Below are positions 1 through 6,275 of a DNA stretch of 9,864 bases, in pieces; positions within the stretch are counted from its first letter, which is position 1, and each line of letters begins with the position of its first letter. The notes below the pieces were generated by a model. That model saw only the letters and a list, made by a program, of their open reading frames with translations, did no database searches and was not told the DNA's origin. Source of the stretch: an uncultured Acidobacteriota bacterium (lineage in GTDB: Bacteria > Acidobacteriota > Terriglobia > Terriglobales > Acidobacteriaceae). Position numbers and translations under genes: made by a program. Where the stretch lies: assembly GCA_903832475.1 (NCBI GenBank), contig CAILBQ010000050.1, positions 1-9,864 on the forward strand, read 5' to 3'.

Positions 1-2579
1 GACGCCTCCAGCGACAGGGTTGAGCTGAACTCGTGCTGCACCGCGAGATTCCAAAACTCAACAAGCGGAATTCGGTAAGAGCTTGGCGGATCGAAAAAGA
101 AGTACACCCCCAGCCCATCCGGCAGCGGATAGCGGCCGCTCGCAGGAATCGGCAGCGATGCGGGCAAAGGCGGCCCATCCAGAAGATGAAAAACTGAGGC
201 ATACGAGCTGGTTGGATTCAGCTGCTGCGGCAGCGTGATGGGCGGGTCGTACTCTGGCGACTGGCCAAAAACTGCACCCAGCCCCGAAGGCGTAAAGCTC
301 TCACCGTAGCCGGCCCGCACCACGGTACTGTGCAGCAGTTGATACGCGATGCCGACACGCGGAGCAAAGCCGATGTTGTACGCCTGCACGCCCATATTCG
401 ACGGGACAGAACCGATACCCGCGGCGAGAAGATCGCCTGTGTTTGGGTCAAAACTGCCCGCGCCGCCCGGGCTGGCTGCAGTCTGGGGCAGATAGTTCTC
501 ATACCGCAGCCCGTAGTTGATGGTCAGCTTCGGCGTCGCCCGCCACGAATCCTGCGCAAAGGCAAACACCCGCGTCTGACGCAGCCCCGCATGGTACTGG
601 GCACCGGTAAAGTAGCGCGAGAACCCGTTCGGAGTACCCAGCAGGAAGGACGCCAGCGCCGCACCTGTCGTCGCACCCGAGTTCACACCGATTGCGTCGA
701 CATCCGCGTTACCCGTGCCTGAATCATTGAAGGTAAGTTCACCGGCACGGTGGCTGTCACTCGGAATACGCTGCTGCTGAAGGCGCCGCAGGTCCACGCC
801 CCAGGCAAAGGTGTGATTGCCCAGCGTCTTGGTCCAGTTGCTTACCAACTGGAAGTGATTCTCCGTCTCCTTCAGCGGGCAGTTGCATTGGTTCACCCCG
901 TTCGAATAACCAAAGTTGAAGCCGCCGTCGCCGTTGATATAGAAGGCCGGCATACCACTGGTTTCCTGAGTGCCGAGATTCAGTCCGGGGATGCCAGAGT
1001 CGGTGGCCGGCGTGGTGCCCAGTCCATTGGGCTGGGTCCGAATCCGGTAACGGTAGAAGCCAAGCCGCGTCTCCGCCACCAGCGACGGCGAAAACACATA
1101 CGAATGCCCAATCGCAACGCTCTGGTTGCGCGCGTTCGACGTGCCCGCAAACGCCGAGCCATTCAGCGCGGGACCTCCTGCAAGATTTCCATAAGCGCCC
1201 GGCGCCTGCTTGTTGAAGTCGCTGATCGTGTAGCGGCCAAACAGATGCGAACGCGACGAGAGGGTAAGATCCACGCGAATATCGCCCTGGTCATTGTTGA
1301 ACGAATCGATGCCTCGGCCCAGGTAGTTGTTGGCGATCGCCCCTGGATCGCCATAGTTGGCTGTGGGAATGTAATCGAGCAGTCTCGCGACGGGCTGCAA
1401 CACCGCAGGCAATACATTCGGTTGGCCGCCGCTCGTGATCGCCAGTCGCCCACTGCCGTCCGCGTTGCCCGTCGTCGGATCGAAGACCATGCCCGTCTGT
1501 GCAGGTACGCTCGATCCTTCCGTTGTGTTCACGAGCAGCGCGTTCCCACAAGGGGTCGTCGCGGTCGTCCCGTCCGTGCAGATGTAGTTGCCCAGCAGCG
1601 CTTGCAGATTGCCCGCTCGTTCCGCCGCGGTCGGTACCGTGGTGACAACCGGAGCTCCTGTGTGGCGGCGCGTCCCCTGGTAGTCGCCGAAGAAAAACAG
1701 CCTGTCCTTTCGAATTGGTGCGCCGACCGAGCCGCCAAACTCATTCCAGTGCAGCGGCAACGATCCCGCAAACGGGTCGCTCGCATCGAACTGCCCATTG
1801 CGCAGGTACTCGAAAAGCGAACCATGCCACTGGTTTGTCCCCGACCGCGTCGTCGCCTGCATCAGCGCGCCTGCTACCGACCCAAACTCGGCGTCGTAAT
1901 TGCTGGTTGTCACCTTGAACTCTTCCAGCGAATCGATGCTGGGGTTGATGACCGCGATTCCTAAGCCCGAACTGTTGTTCTCCGTGCCGTCCAGCAGAAA
2001 CCCGTTGTGCGTGAACTGCTGCCCATTCGCCGTGAACTGGATCCCTCCCTGAGGATTCTCTGCCGATGAGTGCTGCCAGTTATTCAGTTGTGTCCCGGGA
2101 ATGGTCAGCGTCAACTGAGTTACGTTGCGATCCAGGATAGGCAGGCTCTCCAGCTCTGTGCGGCTCAAGATAGTGCTCACGTCGGCGCGGTCCGTCTTTA
2201 GCAGAGGGACCTCGTCTGTCACGGTCACCACCGTCTCTGCCTTGCCCACTTTGAGAGAAGCATTGACCTCAGTCGATGAGTCGACATGCACTTCCACAGT
2301 GGTCTCAAAGCTGGCAAAGCCTTGCGCTTCGATGCGCACGCGATATCGGCCTGCGAGCAGCTGGCCCTCCAGGAAGTTACCCGACTCGTTGCTCCGCGAG
2401 GTGCTTACGATCTGACGGTCAAGGTCGGTCACGCTCACCAGCGCGTTCGGAAGGGATGTCCCGTTCGGATCGCTGACATGGCCTAGAATCTTTCCCGACA
2501 CCGCCTGTGTCCACGCGCCCGGCGACGCCACTAAGACTAGCGTGAGAAGTATTGTGATCTTCACAGTCTGCTTCAACAT
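1..2579 (-). CDS. Oar-like TonB-dependent outer-membrane receptor, partial (C-terminus beyond the left edge)
   Basis: The reading frame is open from the ATG at 2579 to the left edge, giving about 859 codons without a stop. An AAGGAG sequence at 2584-2589, four bases before the ATG, fixes the start. Residues 1-26 form a signal peptide (MLKQ, a hydrophobic core, then WTQA). Residues ~28-110 are a carboxypeptidase-regulatory-like beta-sandwich (GHVSDPNG...ALVSVTD...GNFLEGQLLAGRYRVRIEA). Residues ~120-245 look like the plug (LPILDRNVTQL, FLLDGTENN, EEFKVTTSNYDAEFG, ATTRSGTNQWHGSLFEYLRN). The rest is strand-rich barrel with typical pieces such as FFFGDYQG, RVFAFAQDSWR and YGLRYENY. Family members import ligands across the outer membrane using TonB energy, and in acidobacteria often act on oligosaccharides or peptides; the substrate here cannot be read. 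Full-length relatives run to roughly 1,000-1,200 residues, so the end of the barrel is missing. Confidence 0.93.
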   Translation of the reverse strand, partial: MLKQTVKITILLTLVLVASPGAWTQAVSGKILGHVSDPNGTSLPNALVSVTDLDRQIVSTSRSNESGNFLEGQLLAGRYRVRIEAQGFASFETTVEVHVDSSTEVNASLKVGKAETVVTVTDEVPLLKTDRADVSTILSRTELESLPILDRNVTQLTLTIPGTQLNNWQHSSAENPQGGIQFTANGQQFTHNGFLLDGTENNSSGLGIAVINPSIDSLEEFKVTTSNYDAEFGSVAGALMQATTRSGTNQWHGSLFEYLRNGQFDASDPFAGSLPLHWNEFGGSVGAPIRKDRLFFFGDYQGTRRHTGAPVVTTVPTAAERAGNLQALLGNYICTDGTTATTPCGNALLVNTTEGSSVPAQTGMVFDPTTGNADGSGRLAITSGGQPNVLPAVLQPVARLLDYIPTANYGDPGAIANNYLGRGIDSFNNDQGDIRVDLTLSSRSHLFGRYTISDFNKQAPGAYGNLAGGPALNGSAFAGTSNARNQSVAIGHSYVFSPSLVAETRLGFYRYRIRTQPNGLGTTPATDSGIPGLNLGTQETSGMPAFYINGDGGFNFGYSNGVNQCNCPLKETENHFQLVSNWTKTLGNHTFAWGVDLRRLQQQRIPSDSHRAGELTFNDSGTGNADVDAIGVNSGATTGAALASFLLGTPNGFSRYFTGAQYHAGLRQTRVFAFAQDSWRATPKLTINYGLRYENYLPQTAASPGGAGSFDPNTGDLLAAGIGSVPSNMGVQAYNIGFAPRVGIAYQLLHSTVVRAGYGESFTPSGLGAVFGQSPEYDPPITLPQQLNPTSSYASVFHLLDGPPLPASLPIPASGRYPLPDGLGVYFFFDPPSSYRIPLVEFWNLAVQHEFSSTLSLEA

Positions 2580-3366
2580 AGCGCTCCTTGGATGGCCATT
2601 CGACCGGTTGGGGGATTTCTTAGACCGATAGCGTGCGAGGCTTAGAGATCATTTCGCCTCAAAATTGACATCGACATGAACCGTCTTCAGGGAAAATGAA
2701 ACACGATCGCTACAAGCCTGAAAGCGTAAGCTCACTCGTTTGCATTGGACCTCTTGCCGCGGCAGACGACCTCAGACAAAGCGTTAGGATGAGTCCTGTC
2801 AGGGTCGAATGGGGTCCTGTCATTGATTCTCCGAAAGCTTGCGATTCGATCGACCACGTCATCCTGGTGGCCCCAGGAGAGTCCCATGTTCCTTTGCGCG
2901 AAAGACCAATCAGTCCCGGCAAGAGCGAAAACAGGGAGAACGCAAAAGCCCATATGCAAGACGACCCGCCTGCGCGGGTTGCGAAGCGGGCCTGTTTGGA
3001 AAGGATTCAATCGAACCCTGGGACTTCAGGGAAGATTCAACACAACAGGCCGGATCGCATGCCTTCAAAACATGCGCAACAACAAAGCTCGGCTGGATCG
3101 AATTTCATATCGTTACGGTATCCGCAGATGGGTTGGTTGTCAATCGCTGGATGTAGAAAATCGACGAAGATCGCTCTATTCTGTTGAGACCTGCGATCAC
3201 CTCAGCATCGTTCTGGATATCGGAAGCAAATAAGGCGAAGATAGTCGACGCTCGGAAAACATATCTACGGCGTCTGGGAATTGGTGCACCACATGCCCAT
3301 GCGAAACTTATGTCCTTGCCGTGCCCACAAGGTACGTTCCAGCGCCGACATCAACAGTGAGACAAC
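2580..3366. other. 787-bp intergenic spacer between divergent genes, no convincing gene
   Basis: This spacer separates the start of the TonB receptor (minus) from the start of the PepSY-TM gene (plus), so it must hold both promoters. No clear -35/-10 pair could be chosen for either one. Several overlapping open frames run through 2700-3230 on both strands. None shows a recognisable domain, a good ribosome binding site or coding-like third positions, and they are best read as chance. Base composition is visibly lower in GC than the flanking receptor gene (a sampled 60-base line at 3061 is about 45% GC). A 21-bp-period direct repeat at 2793-2822 and the lack of coding capacity suggest decayed mobile-element or gene debris. 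Confidence 0.6.
2793..2822. repeat. Direct repeat GTCCTGTCA x2, period 21 bp (possible IS21-type end remnant)
   Basis: The nonamer GTCCTGTCA occurs at 2793-2801 and again at 2814-2822, with starts exactly 21 bp apart, and GGGTCGAATGGG lies between them. Closely spaced subterminal direct repeats about 20 bp apart are a feature of IS21-family element ends. No istA/istB-like gene and no second end were found in the window, so the link to a transposon is inference. It could also be a paired binding site for a regulator of one of the divergent genes. Confidence 0.35.
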
Positions 3367-4470
3367 ATGACAGCATCCTCCCGTTCGCGACTCGTTAGGC
3401 TGCGGGCACTCGCCCGCCAGATTCACCTTTGGATAACTCTGATTGTCGGGCTGCCCGTTGCCATTGTCTCAGCGGCGGGGCTCCCCATCACCTACTGGTT
3501 CGACACCGACATGCTCACCTCCAGGAACTTCTTCACCCATCAAGGAGTGGGAACGGGAAGGCTCAGCCTAGACGCTCTCGTGTCCTCTGCTCGCACGGCA
3601 TCGCGCGCCGCACGTGTCGATTCAATCTCTTTTTCCGAACCCGGGAGCGTAGCGATCGTATCTGCTCCGCTTCCTGGCATGGAGGAGCGTGAGATTGCCT
3701 TAGAGCCCACGTCTGGCCAGGTTGTGGCGATACGAGACCGCCATCAAGCCACCGTTGAGTGGCTCTATAGCCTCCATACTCGGCTTTTATTGGATCGGAT
3801 CGGTGCAGACCTCGAAGGCCAGATTCTCATCGTCGGTCTCGCAATCTGTACAGTCATCCTGATACTCAGCGGCATCATCCTTTGGTGGCCAAGACACTTT
3901 GCCTGGTCCAGCATTTCTCCGTTGTTGCGGTGGTCCCGCCTGTGGAGCGACCTGCACACCAAGGCGGGACTTTACAGCCTGCCAGCGCTCACGCTGGCAT
4001 CGATCACAACCGTTTTGCTAACGTACCCGGCCACGCGAAGTACCGCTGGGAGGGTGATCTCCTACGAAAACTCTTCGTCTGCGGGTCATGCAACATCGGG
4101 GCCGCCAAGTTTACAGGCCGCAGCTCAAACGGCAGGCCAGGTTGATCCAAACCGACGCTTTGCTGAGCTGGCTAATATCGACGAGCCTTCAAAGCCTTAT
4201 CTCGTCGGCATTGGAGACGACGTTCGCGGCTATCGTTGGGTCGACATTGATCGGCACAGCGGCGCATTGTTGGAAGTGCGCAGCGAACCATCTCGGGAAG
4301 GAGACCACCCCGCCTTCCTCATAGGACTGCATCAGGGCCATCGTTTCGGGAAGGTAGGACAGCTGCTGTTCGGCATTTCCAGCCTGGTCCCCTTGCTGCT
4401 TTACACTTCAGGACTTTTCATCTGGTGGCAACGTCGGCAGCGGTTGAGAACCGCGAGCCGGCGTCCATGA
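3367..4470 (+). CDS. PepSY-associated TM (PepSY_TM / PiuB-like) inner-membrane protein
   Basis: The protein has 367 residues and four predicted membrane helices: ~19-45 (HLWITLIVGLPVAIVSAAGL), ~151-174 (ending SGIILWWPR), ~202-223 (LYSLPALTLASITTV) and ~331-354 (ending GLFIWWQRR). PepSY-like periplasmic segments follow the first helix (residues ~60-125, EREIALEPTSGQVVAI) and the third helix (~265-315, RGYRWVDIDRHSGALLEV). Membrane-proximal histidines at H20, H137 (WLYSLHTRL), H197 (DLHTKAG), H322 and H325 (LHQGHRFGK) match the family pattern and are possible heme or metal ligands. Relatives are linked to iron-siderophore uptake and reduction at the inner membrane, and many sit beside TonB receptors. 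The ATG is the first start after an in-frame TGA at 3358; only a weak GTGAGA ribosome binding site precedes it. It is divergent from the receptor at 2579. The exact role is unproven. Confidence 0.88.
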   Translation: MTASSRSRLVRLRALARQIHLWITLIVGLPVAIVSAAGLPITYWFDTDMLTSRNFFTHQGVGTGRLSLDALVSSARTASRAARVDSISFSEPGSVAIVSAPLPGMEEREIALEPTSGQVVAIRDRHQATVEWLYSLHTRLLLDRIGADLEGQILIVGLAICTVILILSGIILWWPRHFAWSSISPLLRWSRLWSDLHTKAGLYSLPALTLASITTVLLTYPATRSTAGRVISYENSSSAGHATSGPPSLQAAAQTAGQVDPNRRFAELANIDEPSKPYLVGIGDDVRGYRWVDIDRHSGALLEVRSEPSREGDHPAFLIGLHQGHRFGKVGQLLFGISSLVPLLLYTSGLFIWWQRRQRLRTASRRP

Positions 4471-4572
4471 CAAACCATCGAGTCCACTGCCCGTGCAGGC
4501 CTCATGAATGGCCGAGCTGAAATCGTTCCCTTGAGTCGATGCGGTCACCCACACGGATTCGTACCGATACAT
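4408..4572 (-). CDS. Probable small protein, 54 aa, overlapping the 3' end of the PepSY-TM gene
   Basis: An ATG at 4572 on the minus strand is preceded by a perfect GGAGG eight bases upstream, a much stronger translation signal than that of the neighbouring large genes. It opens a 54-codon frame beginning MYRYESVWVTASTQGNDF and ending LPPDEKS. A longer frame starts at 4641 but has only a weak AGG-type site, so the inner ATG is preferred. The opening MYRYESVWV followed by an acidic helix (SSAIHEAC) faintly recalls small DUF4177-type proteins, but this is recollection of pattern, not a match. The last 21 codons lie antisense to the end of the PepSY-TM gene (4408-4470), which leaves a proline-rich tail. 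It may instead be a truncated remnant. No function is proposed. Confidence 0.45.
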   Translation of the reverse strand: MYRYESVWVTASTQGNDFSSAIHEACTGSGLDGLSWTPARGSQPLPTLPPDEKS

Positions 4573-4580
4573 CGGCTTTG

Positions 4581-4585
4581 CCTCC
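4581..4585 (-). promoter_or_regulatory. Strong ribosome binding site that sets the small-gene start
   Basis: On the minus strand this reads GGAGG and stands eight bases before the ATG at 4572, which is ideal spacing. It argues that 4572, rather than 4641, is the start of the small gene and that the frame is translated. Confidence 0.5.
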
Positions 4586-4688
4586 GGAATGAAAACGGCA
4601 CAAAACGGCGTTTCCCAGTATGCAAATGCCGAGGGCTGCATCGACTCAGCCTACCTTCCCACGTAGGTTAATTCTCGCCTTCTGAAAG

Positions 4689-4708
4689 GGCACGGCTTCC
4701 ACCGTGCC
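4689..4708. terminator. GC-rich stem-loop, possible terminator
   Basis: GGCACGG at 4689-4695 pairs perfectly with CCGTGCC at 4702-4708 around a six-base loop. On the minus strand the stem is followed by CTTTC, a weak T-run; on the plus strand it is followed by GAAAC. It lies about 220 bp after the PepSY-TM stop, so it could end that transcript without a classic T-tract, or end a minus-strand transcript. Without a real T-run the terminator reading is tentative. Confidence 0.3.
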
Positions 4709-5011
4709 GAAACAGCACCCACCTCCCCTGCGAGCAGCCTCGATGGCTCCGAGCACTTTTCTTTTCACCCGTCAACGGACAAAACCGGCGTTTACAGCGA
4801 GAGTCCAGTCTGAGTAAGCGCATCGGCCTGAAGGCATCAGTTAACAGTGCATACAAGTTCGCCTGTTCGCTCGCAGACTGGAATGTGGGGTTCCAATCCA
4901 TCCTCTAGGCCTAGGGAGGGTTATTTCGGAGTTTTCCCGGTAGCGGCGAATCGCTAAAACATGGGCAAGATGCTTTTCGTGGAGGTTACGCAAATTCGCC
5001 CTAAATTGCAG

Positions 5012-5017
5012 TAAAAT
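5012..5017 (+). promoter_or_regulatory. Candidate -10 element for the TIR gene
   Basis: TAAAAT matches TATAAT at five of six positions. It would give a transcription start near 5024 and a leader of about 20 bases that contains the ribosome binding site. No good -35 box is seen at 16-18 bp upstream, only TTACGC at 4986-4991 with a long 20-bp spacer, so the promoter would be weak or need an activator. Confidence 0.35.
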
Positions 5018-5034
5018 TCGACAGCGGCTACATT

Positions 5035-5040
5035 GGAGGG
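5035..5040 (+). promoter_or_regulatory. Ribosome binding site deciding the GTG start of the TIR gene
   Basis: GGAGGG lies three bases before the GTG at 5044 (four bases counting GGAGG only). This is somewhat close but is the only purine-rich site nearby. The next in-frame ATG is codon 88, inside the TIR domain, so GTG must be the start. Confidence 0.6.
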
Positions 5041-5043
5041 CAC

Positions 5044-6129
5044 GTGAGGAGAAAAAGGCCAAATGATCGACCGGTAACTCTTTTCTATTGCTACTCACAT
5101 GAGGATCAAGATCTGCGTGATCAACTCGAGAAGCATCTGGCGGCTCTCAAACGCTCAGGTCAGCTGACGTCGTGGCACGATCGGAAAATCGAGCCTGGTA
5201 TCGCGTGGTCAGCTGAGATTTCCGACAATTTAGACAAAGCCGATATTGTTCTTCTCCTGGTCAGTTCCGGCTTCTTGGCTTCAGACTATTGCCATGAAAT
5301 AGAGATGAAGCGCGCTCTTGAGCGCCATCACCTCGGCCAAACCAAAGTTGTTCCAGTCATCCTCCGACCCGTAGATTGGCACGGGACAGAGTTCGCCTCG
5401 CTACAAGCACTCCCGCGCGATGGAAAACCAGTCACGACCTGGGCAAACGTCGATGAAGCTCTCCTTGACGTTGCGGAAGGCATTCGTCGTCTCGTTTTGT
5501 CGATTCGACCAATCCGAATAGTTGTGAGTGAATCTGCAGCAAGCACAGTTCCCCTCACCCGTTGCCAGTATTCCCTCGAAGCCTCCGCGCCGGAGACAAT
5601 GCCGACCAATGTTGCGAGAGATGTCGTCGCAATGATCTCTGCTGGGAGGACTCTGAATCTAAAGGAAACGCTCGTGAACGAGGGAGTGTACACGGCGTCA
5701 CCAGCCAACGTTGTGTCACAGCCCTTTGAGATCGAGTTTGCGTCGGACATTCAGTCGGTGCCCCTAAGAGTTCGCCTCACGGCTCCCGATTTCGAACCGA
5801 TTGAGCAGCAAACTGAGATTGCTCTTCATCGTGAGAGATCGAGCCCACCGCTCGTGTTTTTCGTGAAGGCCTCCACCTCGGGCACGGGACTTCTCGTCAA
5901 ACTCGAACTCTTAATGGAAGAGAGGCTCATCACCACCAGACTGTTGAGGACAAACCTTGCCTCTCCTAAGCGCGGAGATGGCGGCGAAGCAGAGCCGATT
6001 GCGCAACCCGCACCGGGCCCAACTCAACCCAGGCCCGGAGGGTGGACCGTGATCATAACTATCCCGCTGGTAATCAAGTTCGTTGAAGCCTACGCTCCGA
6101 AGGCCATGCCGGCTGGCGTCGAGGACTGA
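5044..6129 (+). CDS. TIR-domain protein with predicted beta-rich C-terminal domain and hydrophobic tail
   Basis: The protein has 361 residues and starts with GTG. Residues ~10-152 are a bacterial TIR domain of the TIR_2 type. Box 1 is VTLFYCYSHEDQDLRDQL. Next come SWHDRKIEPGIAW and the ADIVLLLVSSGFLASDYC strand. The following helix carries acidic residues E85 and E87 in SDYCHEIEMKRALE, of which E87 best fits the catalytic glutamate of NAD-cleaving TIRs. VVPVILRPVDW closes the core. Residues ~225-305 look like a beta-sandwich (LRVRLTAPDFEPIEQQTEIALHR, then PPLVFFVKAS, TGLLVKLELL and RLITTRLL), similar in layout to Ig-like modules that accompany CHAT and other effector proteins. A proline-rich linker (320-333) leads to a hydrophobic stretch WTVIITIPLVIKFVEAY (334-350). 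NADase or cyclic-nucleotide signalling activity in anti-phage defence is inferred from the family. No partner gene is adjacent. GC is lower than in the neighbours, suggesting transfer. Confidence 0.9.
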   Translation: MRRKRPNDRPVTLFYCYSHEDQDLRDQLEKHLAALKRSGQLTSWHDRKIEPGIAWSAEISDNLDKADIVLLLVSSGFLASDYCHEIEMKRALERHHLGQTKVVPVILRPVDWHGTEFASLQALPRDGKPVTTWANVDEALLDVAEGIRRLVLSIRPIRIVVSESAASTVPLTRCQYSLEASAPETMPTNVARDVVAMISAGRTLNLKETLVNEGVYTASPANVVSQPFEIEFASDIQSVPLRVRLTAPDFEPIEQQTEIALHRERSSPPLVFFVKASTSGTGLLVKLELLMEERLITTRLLRTNLASPKRGDGGEAEPIAQPAPGPTQPRPGGWTVIITIPLVIKFVEAYAPKAMPAGVED

Positions 6130-6181
6130 CACCTGTGTCGGTCAAGTTCTGAGAGTACGGGCGTTCGGTTCTGTAGTCGAC

Positions 6182-6205
6182 GAGCGCAAAATCGCCAATG
6201 CGCTC
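6182..6205. repeat. Inverted repeat in the convergent intergenic region
   Basis: GAGCGCA at 6182-6188 pairs with TGCGCTC at 6199-6205 around a ten-base loop. It lies 53 bp after the TIR stop and could serve as a factor-assisted terminator or RNA end for the plus-strand transcript. No T-run follows it. Confidence 0.3.
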
Positions 6206-6232
6206 ACCGACACGGATCAGCACCGATAAGTC

Positions 6233-6271
6233 GCCCGTGCGTCCTCAACGGGCGGCTTCACGCGGACGCAC
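6233..6271. terminator. Two overlapping, mutually exclusive inverted repeats just past the hydrolase stop
   Basis: GTGCGTCC (6237-6244) pairs with GGACGCAC (6264-6271), a perfect 8-bp stem with a 19-base loop beginning four bases after the hydrolase stop codon. Inside and overlapping it, GCCCGT (6233-6238) pairs with ACGGGC (6248-6253). They share 6237-6238, so only one complete stem can form at a time. The place fits a bidirectional transcript end between convergent genes, but neither stem has a T-run on either strand. Confidence 0.35.
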
Positions 6272-6275
6272 CTCT

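Larger units (their letters stand above)
4573..5043. other. 471-bp gene-free stretch upstream of the TIR gene
   Basis: No credible gene was found here; a 77-codon minus-strand frame at 4668-4901 has no usable ribosome binding site and no recognisable sequence. The stretch holds a GC-rich hairpin (4689-4708), a 10-bp palindrome CTAGGCCTAG (4905-4914), two copies of a short near-palindrome (ACAAAACGGCGTTT at 4600-4613 and ACAAAACCGGCGTTT at 4779-4793), and a candidate -10 element just before the TIR gene. Confidence 0.55.

Noticed and set aside
750..1964. A 404-codon plus-strand open frame and a 130-codon one at 330-722, antisense to the TonB receptor
   Set aside because: Arg/Val-rich shadow translations of a GC-rich gene, with no domain, while the minus-strand frame is a clear receptor over the same bases.
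2665..2693. TTGACA at 2665-2670 as a plus-strand -35 box
   Set aside because: No -10-like hexamer at 16-18 bp and the next supported plus-strand gene starts almost 700 bp away.
2955..2982. CCCGC/GCGGG stem-loop at about 2965-2978 as a terminator
   Set aside because: Five-bp stem without a T-run on either strand and no gene ending nearby.
2696..3233. Overlapping plus-strand frames of 105-163 codons and minus-strand frames of 70-92 codons in the receptor/PepSY-TM spacer
   Set aside because: All three plus frames and the minus frames are similarly open, none has recognisable motifs or a decent start, and composition is not gene-like. Kept only as possible debris.
4668..4901. A 77-codon minus-strand frame before the TIR gene
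   Set aside because: No properly spaced ribosome binding site, no domain, and it runs through a perfect hairpin.
4881..4905. tRNA-like T-arm GGGGTTCCAATCC, considered as a tRNA or an attachment-site remnant
   Set aside because: Only two base pairs of a T-stem form around the TTCCAAT loop, and no acceptor, D or anticodon arm is seen upstream.
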